Shown piece after piece: positions 35,901 through 45,405 of a stretch of 45,954 bases of DNA. A program made the position numbers and the translations under genes. The stretch spans positions 1 through 45,954 of the forward strand of contig JAFGVA010000136.1 of assembly GCA_016938235.1 (NCBI GenBank). The letters are read 5' to 3'. Origin of the DNA: Bacteroidales bacterium (GTDB lineage Bacteria; Bacteroidota; Bacteroidia; Bacteroidales; UBA10428). Below the pieces are notes generated by a model. It worked only from the letters and a program-made list of their open reading frames with translations. It was not told the DNA's origin and ran no database searches. Position 1 is the first letter of the stretch, and every line of letters begins with the position of its first letter.

Positions 35901-37310
35901 CTAAGTTTTACTTACTTTTATTACATATAACTGTCCGGTTTCGTTTTTTATTACTTTAATTTTTTCACCTTTCTCTATGAATCCTATTTCAGATTTTGCA
36001 TCAAATATTTCATTATCGATCATGACCCTGCCCGATGGACGAAGAACAGTAAATGCTTCGCCGGTTTTGCCTACAAAGTCTTTCAAATGACTATCGATGC
36101 TTACAAAACCTTCCGATTTTTGCTGAACAGAATCGAGACCTAATCCTTTTAGCCAACCCGAAGTTCCAACCTTGTGACTTAAATAAATTGAAAGAACAAA
36201 TGCCAGAACTATTGAAACTGATACCTTTAATAATGCCCTGGCCACAAACTTAAGTGCGCTCAAACCTTCGTATTCAAAAACTATATTATCAACCAGGCTA
36301 AGTGTAAGGCCTGTTAATACCAGGAGTATACCTAACAACCCGGTTACACCAAAACCGGGTATAACAAACACTTCAACTCCGATTAAAATAACTCCGATAA
36401 CAAATACAAGAAGTTCCCAGTTTTCAACCAACCCCTCAATATATAGAGGAGTAAAAAACAAAAGGGCAGCAATGGCTGCAATTCCCAAAGGAAATCCAAC
36501 CCCGGGTGTCTGTAGTTCAAAATATATGCCTCCGATAATGAGCATGATGAGGAGTCCCTGAACAACACCGCTTAGCATAAACCGGATAAAAATTTCAATA
36601 CCTTCAGGTTTATAATAGCTAAGTTTTGCATCTTTAATTCCTGCTTTTGTAAGCACCTCGGGTATATCTTTTGCCAGTCCTTCGCAGTAATTCACTTTTA
36701 GTGCTTCCTCGGCTGTTAAGGTCAAAACCTGACCGGTATCGCTCACTCCCGGCACATACATTCTGGGGTCGACCATTGATTCAGCAATTTTCGGATCACG
36801 ATGCCATTTATAAATGGTGTCGTTGCCCTTTATTATGGTATCTTTTCCGTGTGCTTCGGCTGTGGCTCGCATAGTTGATCGCATAAACGACTGGTATTTA
36901 TCTGGTACTGCTTCGCCTGACTGACTTACCACTGTAGCCGCACCGATACTTCCCCCGGAACGCATGTAAATACTATCGCAGGATATTGAGATTAGTGCCC
37001 CGGCAGAAATTGCCTGGTTATCAATAAATGCCATTACAGGAATTTCTGAGTTCAGAATTTTTGTTCGAATTGAATCTGCAATATCAACCCGGCCTCCGTA
37101 AGTGTTAATATGAATTAAAACATAATCGACACTGTCTGTTTCTGCCATCTCGAATGCTTTTTGGGTACTGCGCCAGGCTGGTTTAGCAATTTCCTCCTTT
37201 ATTTCATATACCAATACTTTGGTTGTGCTGTCAGATTGTGCATTAAGCCCGAAAATAAAGCTCACAGCAAAAACCATCATTAATAAAAGCGCGGAAGCAA
37301 GTTGTTTCAT
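35901..37310 (-). CDS. NfeD-family membrane serine protease
   Basis: A 469-residue protein of the long NfeD (NfeD1b) type. A signal peptide is followed by a ClpP/SppA-like protease domain (about 30-215) with YVLIHINTYGGRVDIADSI, the nucleophile Ser102 in QAISAGALISI and the likely general base Lys138 in PDKYQSFMR, a Ser-Lys dyad as in archaeal PH1510. Four hydrophobic helices follow (about 225-385), then an OB-fold NfeD domain at the C-terminus (GKTGEAFTVLRPSGRVMIDN). Family members cleave hydrophobic segments of partner stomatin-like proteins and aid membrane quality control. The usual partner gene (floA/stomatin) is not adjacent here. It heads a minus-strand run with mltG, a phosphohexomutase and a barrel protein. 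Confidence 0.92.
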   Translation of the reverse strand: MKQLASALLLMMVFAVSFIFGLNAQSDSTTKVLVYEIKEEIAKPAWRSTQKAFEMAETDSVDYVLIHINTYGGRVDIADSIRTKILNSEIPVMAFIDNQAISAGALISISCDSIYMRSGGSIGAATVVSQSGEAVPDKYQSFMRSTMRATAEAHGKDTIIKGNDTIYKWHRDPKIAESMVDPRMYVPGVSDTGQVLTLTAEEALKVNYCEGLAKDIPEVLTKAGIKDAKLSYYKPEGIEIFIRFMLSGVVQGLLIMLIIGGIYFELQTPGVGFPLGIAAIAALLFFTPLYIEGLVENWELLVFVIGVILIGVEVFVIPGFGVTGLLGILLVLTGLTLSLVDNIVFEYEGLSALKFVARALLKVSVSIVLAFVLSIYLSHKVGTSGWLKGLGLDSVQQKSEGFVSIDSHLKDFVGKTGEAFTVLRPSGRVMIDNEIFDAKSEIGFIEKGEKIKVIKNETGQLYVIKVSKT

Positions 37311-37503
37311 AGTTCATTTTATTTCTAAACGAAATTAAACAAAGATGGATAATGCGCAAGTTATGAACTGTTTTTTTGTTTACGAATATTTGCCGATGCC
37401 ACACCAAATAAGCTTTATAAAGATTTAATAATTTTTAACAGCTAATTATGCTATTCCTAAATCGTTTAAGGTTCTTTTAATGCTTTCAGGTATGGCTCAC
37501 AAG

Positions 37504-37534
37504 TTTCTTTTACCTCTTTTTTTTTCTAACTTTG
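37504..37534 (+). promoter_or_regulatory. Predicted promoter of the purB operon
   Basis: TTTC at 37504-37507 (one mismatch to TTTG), a 19-base spacer and TAACTTTG at 37527-37534, an exact TAnnTTTG match. The purB start codon is 21 bases downstream. This is the best-spaced promoter of the window. Confidence 0.6.
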
Positions 37535-37555
37535 AACGCTCAAAAAATATATTGA

Positions 37556-38899
37556 ATGAATTTAGAAGAATTAACAGCAATATCGCCTGTTGATGGCAGA
37601 TACAGAAATAAAGTTGCAGAGTTAGCTCCCTATTTTTCGGAATATGGATTAATAAAATACAGGCTAAGAGTTGAAATTGAATATTTTATTTCGCTGGTTC
37701 GATACAAATTACCGCAGGTAGCAGATATTGACAAAAAATACTTTGAAGATTTAAGAGCTATTTATACAAATTTTTCGGTTGAAGATGCCAAAGAAGTTAA
37801 GTCTATTGAAAAAGAAACCAATCACGATGTTAAGGCAGTTGAGTACTTCATCAAAAGGCGATTTGACAAGCTGGAACTTCAGAAGTATAAAGAATTTATT
37901 CATTTCGGGCTTACATCGCAGGATATAAATAATACTTCGGTACCCCTATCATACAAGGAAGCACTAAAAGGTACCTATTATCCATTGGTAGAGCAGGTTC
38001 TTGATAAATTAATTTCACTTTCCGAAGAATGGAAAGAAGTTCCCATGCTTGCCCGAACACATGGCCAGCCTGCTTCTCCTACCCGTCTTGGAAAAGAGAT
38101 AAATGTTTTTATTGAGCGCACCAAAACGCAACTCGGTCAGCTTAAGCAATTACCCATTTCGGCTAAATTTGGAGGTGCAACCGGCAATTTCAATGCGCAC
38201 CATGTAGCCTACCCCGAAATTGACTGGAGTGAATTCGGGAATGCTTTTGTTGATCATGTGCTCGGTTTAAACAGGCTGCAGACAACAACCCAGATTGAAC
38301 ACTACGACAACCTGGCTGCTTCCTTTAACAACCTGGCAAGAATAAATACCATTCTTGTTGACTTATGCCGCGATATGTGGACATATATCTCAATGGATTA
38401 TTTCAAACAGAAAATTAAAGCAGGAGAAGTTGGTTCTTCGGCTATGCCACATAAAGTAAATCCTATTGACTTTGAAAATGCCGAAGGTAATTTTGGCATG
38501 GCAAATGCAGGTTTCGATTTCCTTGCTGCAAAATTACCTGTTTCGCGCTTGCAACGCGATCTCACCGACTCAACAGTTTTACGAAATATCGGAGTCCCGC
38601 TGGCACATACGCTTATTGCATTAAAATCTTTATTAAAAGGACTCGATAAATTGCTTCTAAATGCCGGGAAAATTGAAAAAGACCTTGAAAATAACTGGCT
38701 TGTTGTTGCAGAAGCAATACAAACAATCCTTCGACGCGAGGGATACCCAAATCCTTACGAAGCCTTGCGCGATTTAACCCGAACCAATAAAAAAATCGGA
38801 AACGAAGAAATTGCAGAATTTGTTGAATCATTAGAGATTAGTGAGGATGTAAAAGAAGAAATAAAGAAGATTACACCTTTCAACTATACCGGAATATAA
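37556..38899 (+). CDS. purB: Adenylosuccinate lyase
   Basis: A 447-residue enzyme of the fumarase/aspartase superfamily that splits SAICAR and adenylosuccinate, releasing fumarate, in purine synthesis. Motifs: LTAISPVDGRYRNKVAELAP at the start, EKETNHDVKAVEYFI, the TSQDINNT loop, ARTHGQPASPT with its catalytic His, and the signature GSSAMPHKVNPIDFENAEGN (around residue 291-308) with the catalytic Ser. The sequence is of the E. coli PurB type (456 residues). It has its own good promoter and is followed after three bases by an ABC exporter, which gives a purine gene at the head of an envelope-glycan operon. Confidence 0.97.
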   Translation: MNLEELTAISPVDGRYRNKVAELAPYFSEYGLIKYRLRVEIEYFISLVRYKLPQVADIDKKYFEDLRAIYTNFSVEDAKEVKSIEKETNHDVKAVEYFIKRRFDKLELQKYKEFIHFGLTSQDINNTSVPLSYKEALKGTYYPLVEQVLDKLISLSEEWKEVPMLARTHGQPASPTRLGKEINVFIERTKTQLGQLKQLPISAKFGGATGNFNAHHVAYPEIDWSEFGNAFVDHVLGLNRLQTTTQIEHYDNLAASFNNLARINTILVDLCRDMWTYISMDYFKQKIKAGEVGSSAMPHKVNPIDFENAEGNFGMANAGFDFLAAKLPVSRLQRDLTDSTVLRNIGVPLAHTLIALKSLLKGLDKLLLNAGKIEKDLENNWLVVAEAIQTILRREGYPNPYEALRDLTRTNKKIGNEEIAEFVESLEISEDVKEEIKKITPFNYTGI

Positions 38900-38902
38900 G
38901 TT

Positions 38903-40750
38903 ATGAGAGACGCTTTCAGAATTTTCATTCGCTATTCTTTTAAGTATAAGGGATATCTGTTTTTTAACATCCTGTTTACTCTTTTAGGAGCAATTACAGG
39001 CGTTTTCTCACTGGTTGCTATAATGCCGCTTTTGAAAGTTTTATTCGGAATAAATAATACTGAATATTTTTTGCGCGATATTGATTTTTCGCTTTTTCCT
39101 TTGAAATTACCCAACGATGATGACCTCCTGAATAATATATACTACCATATTGCAGAGGTAATTAAAAGTAGTGGCGAACTAAGAGCCCTGGTACTCATCG
39201 CTCTGTTTGGAGCTACAGTTTTTTTCATGAAGACAGCCTTCGAGTTTATGGATAAATTTACAATGGTTAAAATACGAAACAGGGTTGTAAGAGATATCAG
39301 AAACAAGCTTTTCAAGAAGATTACATCGCTGCCTATAGGTTATTTTAACGACGAACGAAAGGGTGATATTATTGCCAGGGCAACTACCGATATTGCTGAG
39401 GTTGAACACTCGGTTATGTCGTCGATGAACTTTATGTTTAAATACCCGGTTACTGTTTTGTTTTACCTTGTGGCAATGATTATTATGAGCTGGCAACTCA
39501 CTATTTTTGTGCTAATATTGCTCCCTGTTTCCGGCGGTTTAATCGGATATATTGGTAAATCACTTCGAAAAAAGTCCTTTAAAGCCCAGACTAAAATGGG
39601 TGAAATACTTTCCACTATTGAAGAATCGCTTGGAGGTCTCAGGATTATTAAAGCCTTTAACGCTGAACAAAAAATGGGACAAAAACAAGCCAGCCAGAAC
39701 CAGGAATACCGAAAATTAATGGATAATGTTATGACCAGACATTCTCTTGCCAGTCCGCTAAGTGAATTTTTGGGGGTTGTTGTTGTAATGGTTCTTATTG
39801 TTGTTGGGGGGCGTATGGTACTTTCAGGTGAAAGTCCTATTCCGGCTGAAAAATTCATCTTTTACCTCACACTTTTCTACGGAATTATCAACCCTACAAA
39901 ATCTTTCTCATCGTCGTATTACAACATTCAGAAAGGGCTGGCTTCTATGGATCGGATTGAAGCTGTATTAAAAACCGAGTCAAACATAATTGTTAAGAAG
40001 CAAACTATTCCTGTTCAGGATTTTAAAGATGAAATAAGCTATTCCGGTGTGTGGTTTAGATACCAGGAAAGTTATGTTCTGGAAGAAATAAATATCACAC
40101 TGAAAAAGGGTGAAACAGTAGCTCTTGTTGGACAATCAGGTTCAGGTAAATCTACTATTGCCGATTTATTGCCGCGATTTTACGATGTAAATAAAGGCTC
40201 GATAAGTGTTGATGGCGTTGATGTAAGAGATATGAATCCTGCAGAATTAAGAAGCAAGATGGGAATTGTAAACCAGGAAGCTATTCTTTTTAACGATACT
40301 ATTTACAATAACATATCTTTTGGTGTAAAAAACAGCACTCCCCAAGAAGTAGAACAGGCAGCCCGCATAGCCAATGCTCATGAGTTTATTATTCAAACCG
40401 AAGATGGTTATCAGACAAATATTGGTGATAGGGGCAACCGACTTTCAGGAGGACAACGTCAGCGAATTTCAATTGCCCGTGCAATTCTCAGAAACCCTCC
40501 CATTCTAATACTTGATGAGGCTACATCGGCACTCGATACCGAATCGGAAAAGCTTGTTCAGGATGCTTTAAATAAACTAATGAAAAATCGTACCAGCCTT
40601 GTAATAGCACACAGGCTTTCTACAATCAGAAATGCTGACAAAATTTATGTTTTGCGTGAAGGTAAAATAATAGAATCGGGTAATTATGACGAACTTCTGG
40701 CCAAGGGTGGTGAATTTAAAATGTTACACGATATTCAATTTGGAGCATGA
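38903..40750 (+). CDS. MsbA-like ABC exporter (fused permease and ATPase)
   Basis: A 615-residue half-transporter. Residues 1-330 are a type IV exporter membrane domain of six helices (YLFFNILFTLLGAITGVFSL, then VTVLFYLVAMIIMSWQLTIF and EFLGVVVVMVLIVVGGRMVL). Residues 370-615 are the nucleotide-binding domain: Walker A GQSGSGKST near residue 409, the Q-loop VNQEAILFND, signature LSGGQRQR near 514, Walker B ILILDEATSAL and switch His in VIAHRLST. It works as a homodimer. The MsbA-type sequence and the two glycosyltransferases downstream make a lipid or lipid-linked glycan the likely cargo, but this is inferred. It overlaps the next gene by four bases (ATGA). Confidence 0.93.
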   Translation: MRDAFRIFIRYSFKYKGYLFFNILFTLLGAITGVFSLVAIMPLLKVLFGINNTEYFLRDIDFSLFPLKLPNDDDLLNNIYYHIAEVIKSSGELRALVLIALFGATVFFMKTAFEFMDKFTMVKIRNRVVRDIRNKLFKKITSLPIGYFNDERKGDIIARATTDIAEVEHSVMSSMNFMFKYPVTVLFYLVAMIIMSWQLTIFVLILLPVSGGLIGYIGKSLRKKSFKAQTKMGEILSTIEESLGGLRIIKAFNAEQKMGQKQASQNQEYRKLMDNVMTRHSLASPLSEFLGVVVVMVLIVVGGRMVLSGESPIPAEKFIFYLTLFYGIINPTKSFSSSYYNIQKGLASMDRIEAVLKTESNIIVKKQTIPVQDFKDEISYSGVWFRYQESYVLEEINITLKKGETVALVGQSGSGKSTIADLLPRFYDVNKGSISVDGVDVRDMNPAELRSKMGIVNQEAILFNDTIYNNISFGVKNSTPQEVEQAARIANAHEFIIQTEDGYQTNIGDRGNRLSGGQRQRISIARAILRNPPILILDEATSALDTESEKLVQDALNKLMKNRTSLVIAHRLSTIRNADKIYVLREGKIIESGNYDELLAKGGEFKMLHDIQFGA

Positions 40751-41733
40751 TTATTCAGTTTGTAACAAAAAGTCAGATTCCGGCAAAAAAATACGGGGGA
40801 AAAGAAAGGGCGCTCTGGAGCTTATTAAAAGCTTTAAAAAACTCGGGGCACAAACTTAAACTTATTGCTCCGATTGGTTCTGTTTGCCCATTTGCCGATA
40901 TCACTCCATTTGATCCAAAACTACCCATAGAACAACAAATTGATTCGAGATGCGACATCGTTCATTTCGATTACCCCCTGCATCGAGAATTTGAACAAAA
41001 ACCCTATTTATGCAGACAAGGTGGAAACGGACAGCAGGGAGAAATATTTGCAAAAAATACAGTTTTCGTCTCCCGTAACAGTGCCCACCGACATGGAGGT
41101 GAATACTTTATTCTCAATGGTATTGATGCCGAGGAATATGGCGATCCTGCATTAAATATGAAGCGGGAGTACGTTCATTTTCTTGCCAAAGCAGCATGGA
41201 AAGTCAAGAATCTGAAAGGAAGCATTGAAATTTCAAAGATGGCCGGGGAACATCTGGAAGTTATTGGAGGAAACCGGATAAATTTTAAAATGGGTTTCAG
41301 GGTTACCCTCAGTCTTCATGTAAATTTCAACGGAATAATTGGCGGAGAAAAAAAACTCAATATAATAAGAGGCTCCAAAGCTTTATTATATCCTGTATTA
41401 TGGCATGAGCCATGTGCTAATGCGGTATTCGAAAGTTTATATTATGGCTGCCCTGTTTTTGGCACTACATGGGGTTTTCTACCCGAGATAATAAATAAAG
41501 AGATGGGTTTTTTGACAAACAGTAAATCGGCCATGGCTGAAGCATTAAAAAATGCCAGTTCGTTTAACCGAAAGGCTATCCATGAACATTTAATGGAACA
41601 TCATTCTATTGCTCGTGTTGCAAACGAATATATGAAAGCATATGAGCTTATTTTAGAAGGTAAAACACTAAATGCCAAAACACCTGTAGCAATAATACCA
41701 GAACCTGCCGGCTATTTTAAAATGGTAGAATAA
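40747..41733 (+). CDS. Glycosyltransferase, GT4-like, shortened
   Basis: A 328-residue GT-B enzyme. It starts with QFVTKSQIPAKKYGGKERAL, the glycine loop of the acceptor domain. The donor side has VLWHEPCANAVFESLYYGCP, where the paired glutamates of the GT4 EX7E motif are Glu in HEP and Glu in FES. The C-terminal extension (KTPVAIIPEPAGYFKMVE) is unlike common GT4 enzymes. Length is about 40 residues below average, mostly from a compact acceptor domain. Translation is probably coupled to the ABC exporter, since the start ATGA overlaps its stop. Probably acts on a surface glycolipid. Confidence 0.87.
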   Translation: MIIQFVTKSQIPAKKYGGKERALWSLLKALKNSGHKLKLIAPIGSVCPFADITPFDPKLPIEQQIDSRCDIVHFDYPLHREFEQKPYLCRQGGNGQQGEIFAKNTVFVSRNSAHRHGGEYFILNGIDAEEYGDPALNMKREYVHFLAKAAWKVKNLKGSIEISKMAGEHLEVIGGNRINFKMGFRVTLSLHVNFNGIIGGEKKLNIIRGSKALLYPVLWHEPCANAVFESLYYGCPVFGTTWGFLPEIINKEMGFLTNSKSAMAEALKNASSFNRKAIHEHLMEHHSIARVANEYMKAYELILEGKTLNAKTPVAIIPEPAGYFKMVE

Positions 41734-41766
41734 TAAACTGATAAACGAATTTAGAAAATATTTAAA

Positions 41767-42681
41767 ATGAAGATAAGTGGTTTTACAATGGTTCGGAATG
41801 CTGAGAAGTTTTATTTCCCGGTTAAGGAATCTATCGAGTCTATATTACCCATTGTTGATGAATTTATTGTAGCTCTTGGGGATAATGATGAAACTGACCA
41901 TACGCGTGAAATAATTGAAGCGATAGATTCAGATAAAATAAAGATTTTTGATCGGGTATGGGACAAAGAAAAATTCCTGAACAGCGAGATTTTTGCATAT
42001 GAGACCAATTTTGCTCTTTCTCAATGTACAGGCGACTGGTGTTTTTACATTCAAGCCGATGAAGTTGTTCATGAAGAAGATTTGGCAATAATAAAGAGTG
42101 CTTGCGAAGAAAATCTGAACAACAAGCAGGTTGATGCACTATTGTTCAGCTATCTTCACTTTTGGGGCGATTATAACCATTACCTACCTTTTCATGGCTG
42201 GTATAAAAACGAAATGCGCATAGTAAGAAATAATATTGGCGTAAAATCGATAAAAGATGCGCAGTCTTTCAGAAAAAACCAAAATGAAAAGCTGAATGCC
42301 AAACCTATTAATGCCAGGATTTTTCATTATGGTTGGGTAAGGCCACCGCATCTAATGCAATCGAAAAAGAAAGAACATGACTCAATTCACCACAGTTATG
42401 AAAAGGTTAAACATCTTTATGAACTAAAACCCAATGAGTTCGATTATGGTTCGCTCGGAAGAATTCCGGTTTATAAAGGGACGCATCCCGCTATTATGCG
42501 GGATTATATTGCAAGACTTGACTGGCAGCGAAAACTTAACTATTCAAAGAAAAAAGTAAAACTTAACCGTTCATTAGCTAAACACGAGCGTTTAAAGTAT
42601 CGTATTTTATCTTTCTTTGAAAATACTTTCAATAGGGGTAAATACATTTTCGGTGGATACTCAAACTGGAACAAAGTATAA
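41767..42681 (+). CDS. Glycosyltransferase family 2-like protein
   Basis: A 304-residue GT-A type glycosyltransferase. The N-terminal nucleotide-binding part reads ISGFTMVRNAEKFYFPVKES, and VDEFIVALGDNDETDHTREI follows. The acidic metal-binding segment is CFYIQADEVVHEEDL (around residue 90-110), in place of the classic DxD. The C-terminal half is basic (YSKKKVKLNRSLAKHERLKY) and may lie at the membrane surface. It has no membrane helix. It lies 33 bases downstream of the GT4-like gene and is the last of four genes in the purB-led operon. It is also reminiscent of Bacteroidota GT2-like proteins without a known acceptor. Confidence 0.85.
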   Translation: MKISGFTMVRNAEKFYFPVKESIESILPIVDEFIVALGDNDETDHTREIIEAIDSDKIKIFDRVWDKEKFLNSEIFAYETNFALSQCTGDWCFYIQADEVVHEEDLAIIKSACEENLNNKQVDALLFSYLHFWGDYNHYLPFHGWYKNEMRIVRNNIGVKSIKDAQSFRKNQNEKLNAKPINARIFHYGWVRPPHLMQSKKKEHDSIHHSYEKVKHLYELKPNEFDYGSLGRIPVYKGTHPAIMRDYIARLDWQRKLNYSKKKVKLNRSLAKHERLKYRILSFFENTFNRGKYIFGGYSNWNKV

Positions 42682-42884
42682 AATTCAGATTGTGTTATTA
42701 CTTTGATTAAAATAATCTTAAAGCTAAAATCTCATATAAAAAGCAAGAATATGCAGTTGTAAAAGGATTGATAGCTGTCATTAATTAATAAAATCTGTTT
42801 TTAATTCATATTTACAACTGTGAGAAACACTAAGAAAATTTTGATTATTCTGATTCTCTGCCTAATTAAGAATTTAAGAAAAGA

Positions 42885-42915
42885 ACCCTGACAGGTTTTG
42901 AAATCCTGACAGGGT
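42885..42915. terminator. Imperfect hairpin (CCTGACAGG-type repeat) between convergent genes
   Basis: ACCCTGACAGG at 42885-42895 and CCTGACAGGGT at 42905-42915 form a stem with ten of eleven pairs (one A-A mismatch) around a nine-base loop. On the minus strand it is followed by TCTTTTCTT, so it suits the osmC transcript; on the plus strand it lies downstream of the glycosyltransferase gene. The CCTGACAGG motif recurs in intergenic hairpins of many Bacteroidota, so this may also be a dispersed repeat. Nothing else is seen in 42682-42959. Confidence 0.6.
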
Positions 42916-42959
42916 AAATACAGTTTTATTAATTTGCTTTTTTTCAAAACAAATGTCCA

Positions 42960-43379
42960 TTATTCTAATTCTGCATCCAGTTTTATTTCGGCAGAAGAAT
43001 ACAATCGCGATACCGGGCACTTTTCCTTAGAAGCTTTAGCCAGTTCTTCAAACTTTTGCCCTGAAAGTCCATTGCATTTTACCTTGGTATCCAACTCAAT
43101 AAGCGTAATCTTAGGCCCGATATCATCATTATCCAGATGCACTCTGGCAGTGGTTTTCACATATTCGGGCTTTAAATTCTCTCCGCTGATAAGAGCCGAT
43201 AAGAACATGGAATAACATCCGGAAATAGCAGCACCAATTAGTTCTTCAGGGTTTGTTCCATCTCCTTCTTCAAATCTCGATTTGAATGTATAGGGTCCAT
43301 TGTAGTTACTGAAACTCATTAACCCGTCTCCTTCTTTCAGGGTTCCGTTCCATTGCGCTTTTGCTGTACGTATTGACAT
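42960..43379 (-). CDS. OsmC family peroxiredoxin
   Basis: A 139-residue thiol peroxidase that reduces organic hydroperoxides. The two redox cysteines are at the family positions: Cys55 in AISGCYSMFLSALI and Cys121 in KEKCPVSRLYSSA. The supporting Arg (Arg35 in TFKSRFEEGDG) and Glu47 in NPEELIGAA match E. coli OsmC (Cys59, Cys125, Arg37, Glu49), and the length is nearly identical (143). It is a cytoplasmic dimer in known members. Transcribed alone. It is of the OsmC rather than the Ohr type, judged by the GxNPEELIGAA stretch and the C-terminal CPVSR. Confidence 0.93.
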   Translation of the reverse strand: MSIRTAKAQWNGTLKEGDGLMSFSNYNGPYTFKSRFEEGDGTNPEELIGAAISGCYSMFLSALISGENLKPEYVKTTARVHLDNDDIGPKITLIELDTKVKCNGLSGQKFEELAKASKEKCPVSRLYSSAEIKLDAELE

Positions 43380-43483
43380 AATGTTATATTTTAATTTAGT
43401 TACCTTATTATTTGCCCTGATATAACAATGAGAAAATCTGATTGTTTAGCTGCACAGTAAATTTAAAAGCTGAAGGAATGAGC

Positions 43484-43526
43484 AAAAAAGAAGCGAGCTT
43501 TACAGGTGATCCCCGAAAGCTCGCTT
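43484..43526 (-). terminator. Rho-independent terminator of the beta-helix gene
   Basis: A perfect eleven-base stem (AAGCGAGCTTT at 43491-43501 with AAAGCTCGCTT at 43516-43526) and a 14-base loop. On the minus strand it is followed by six T residues (43484-43489). It lies 46 bases beyond the stop of the beta-helix gene and before osmC. Confidence 0.8.
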
Positions 43527-43572
43527 GCTACAAATAAACTCAAATAATAAATCTGGAATAAACATTCAGGAA

Positions 43573-45405
43573 TCAGGGGTTTTTAATTCCCCCTAACTCA
43601 AGAATTTCTTTAATATATTCTGGAAGAGGGTTTGCACTCATCTTCCCGGTAATTTCTTTTGTTACTACAAAATCTTTTTCTTCAGTCTCAACAAATATTT
43701 CTCCTTTATATCCGGGATAATATTCGCTGTTTGCAGAAAATTCCGGATTTTCTTTATTCATTTCTGCAGGTGCAAGATATGAATTTCCGCAATTATCATT
43801 TGCCAATGGTCGCCAAAAAATAAGCGGATTTGTATCTGCAACTTCCACACGAATAAAAGTATTATGGTCAAGATAGTCTAACTGTGGACTTTGAAGTTCG
43901 GCACATAAGGTGTCGGTCTGAGAAACCACTAAATGAGGAAACAGGTAACCTTCCTGCGATATCAACAGGTTATTTCCAAATTCATGTCCTATGCGTTCGT
44001 CGATATCGGGGCCGGTAGCAGGATGCCAACCGAAATGATCTCCCACAGCACTTCTCTCGGTGCGCATAAAATTTGCAGGACTGTTAATATAGGTATTGCC
44101 GTAAATTTTTCCATTGCAACTGTTTAAAATAAACGACCCTAAATCGCAGTTAACAAATGTATTTCCGGCAACTACTACATTCTTCGATATTTCAAAGAAA
44201 AATCCGCTTCGGTGCCTGCCAAATAGTTTTTTATCGATATAATTTGTTCCTACATATTCACAATAATTATTGATAAACACACCATCAACATTTCCTACAT
44301 CATACCAGAGACCGTTTGAATTGGGCAAATCTGTAATAAGATTATTCCTGCATACCACTCTGTAACATTGGTTAAAAATCTTCACCGCTGAAGGATAATA
44401 ACCGGTCATTTTTTCAATATTGTTTTTAGAAAAAATATTGTTTTCCAATAAAACGTCATCGGAGCCAACAATGTAAACACCCTCGGTGCTGCTGTTGCTT
44501 ACATCACAATTTCGCACTGTAAGGCTGTCACCTATTAAAAAGAATGCTATTCTTGAGCAATACGAAATTTTAATATTCTCAAGAGTAGTTCCCACTACAT
44601 CGTTTCCATGATCCTCTTCTTTTGAAATTCCATCGGGGTAAAAACCGTCGATATGCACTACAGTATCGACATATTGAGTTATTTCTAATCCGCGGATTGT
44701 TGGGCCAATCTTATCAGAAGGTTTTCCATTTAATTCGTCCGTAGTTCTGAATAAAGCTTTATTGAATGCCGTAATTTCTATGAAGTGGTTTTTGGGCTTT
44801 ACTCCTATATAAACAAGTTTTTTATCGTAATCAATGTAAAAAGTACCATCATCTACCTCGTCGGTGCTTCCAACCGATTGAAGCATTTCCCCGTCAATAA
44901 ACACCATATCGCCATTAAAACGGTGCATAGGAGTATATTTTTCTTCGCGTTCTCTGCGCCACCAGCTTTCGGGATAACCTGGAAATAAATATTCCCATTC
45001 TGTAACATAAAGTTTTCCTGATTTCTTCCAGTTTTCAGCCACAAAAGTTCCCTTTAAAACAGGTTTTTCGTTTTTATACGGCTGAATGGTTATTCCCTGG
45101 TTAAAAACAAGGTTGCCTGTACGATAAGTTCCGCCTCTAAGAATTATAGCATCGCCTGTAACAACTTTTTTTATGGCAGATTCAATATTGGTTGGTTTAT
45201 CGGGTGAAGTACCTGCTGCCTCAGCATCGCCATCGGGCGAAACAAAATAAATATGAGTAAGCTGTTCGGGGATTTCATAGAAGACATGCTGTGGGCCATA
45301 TTGAGCCCGGTTAATCTGTGCCAGGGAAAACTGACTAACAAGTAAAAACAAAATAAAAAGTGTAGAATAACAATTCAAACTGAATTCTGATTGCTTAAAT
45401 TTCAT
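43573..45405 (-). CDS. Secreted right-handed parallel beta-helix protein
   Basis: I start this at the ATG at 45403-45405 (MKFKQSEFSLNCYSTLFILF), which gives a 610-residue protein with a regular signal peptide ending LLVSQFSLAQ. A further upstream in-frame ATG would place 19 extra residues before the signal. The mature protein begins with the motif IYFVSPDGDAEAAGTSPDKP, then GDAIILRGGTYR, a signature of beta-helix proteins such as pectate-lyase-like and DUF1565 families. Stacked coils follow (LTVRNCDVSNSSTEGVYIVG, VLLENNIFSKNNIEKM, VVCRNNLITDLPNSNGLWYD). The family includes polysaccharide lyases and epimerases. I see no catalytic set that decides. There is no T9SS domain, so it is likely periplasmic or released. 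Its substrate is unknown. Confidence 0.85.
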   Translation of the reverse strand: MKFKQSEFSLNCYSTLFILFLLVSQFSLAQINRAQYGPQHVFYEIPEQLTHIYFVSPDGDAEAAGTSPDKPTNIESAIKKVVTGDAIILRGGTYRTGNLVFNQGITIQPYKNEKPVLKGTFVAENWKKSGKLYVTEWEYLFPGYPESWWRREREEKYTPMHRFNGDMVFIDGEMLQSVGSTDEVDDGTFYIDYDKKLVYIGVKPKNHFIEITAFNKALFRTTDELNGKPSDKIGPTIRGLEITQYVDTVVHIDGFYPDGISKEEDHGNDVVGTTLENIKISYCSRIAFFLIGDSLTVRNCDVSNSSTEGVYIVGSDDVLLENNIFSKNNIEKMTGYYPSAVKIFNQCYRVVCRNNLITDLPNSNGLWYDVGNVDGVFINNYCEYVGTNYIDKKLFGRHRSGFFFEISKNVVVAGNTFVNCDLGSFILNSCNGKIYGNTYINSPANFMRTERSAVGDHFGWHPATGPDIDERIGHEFGNNLLISQEGYLFPHLVVSQTDTLCAELQSPQLDYLDHNTFIRVEVADTNPLIFWRPLANDNCGNSYLAPAEMNKENPEFSANSEYYPGYKGEIFVETEEKDFVVTKEITGKMSANPLPEYIKEILELGGIKNP

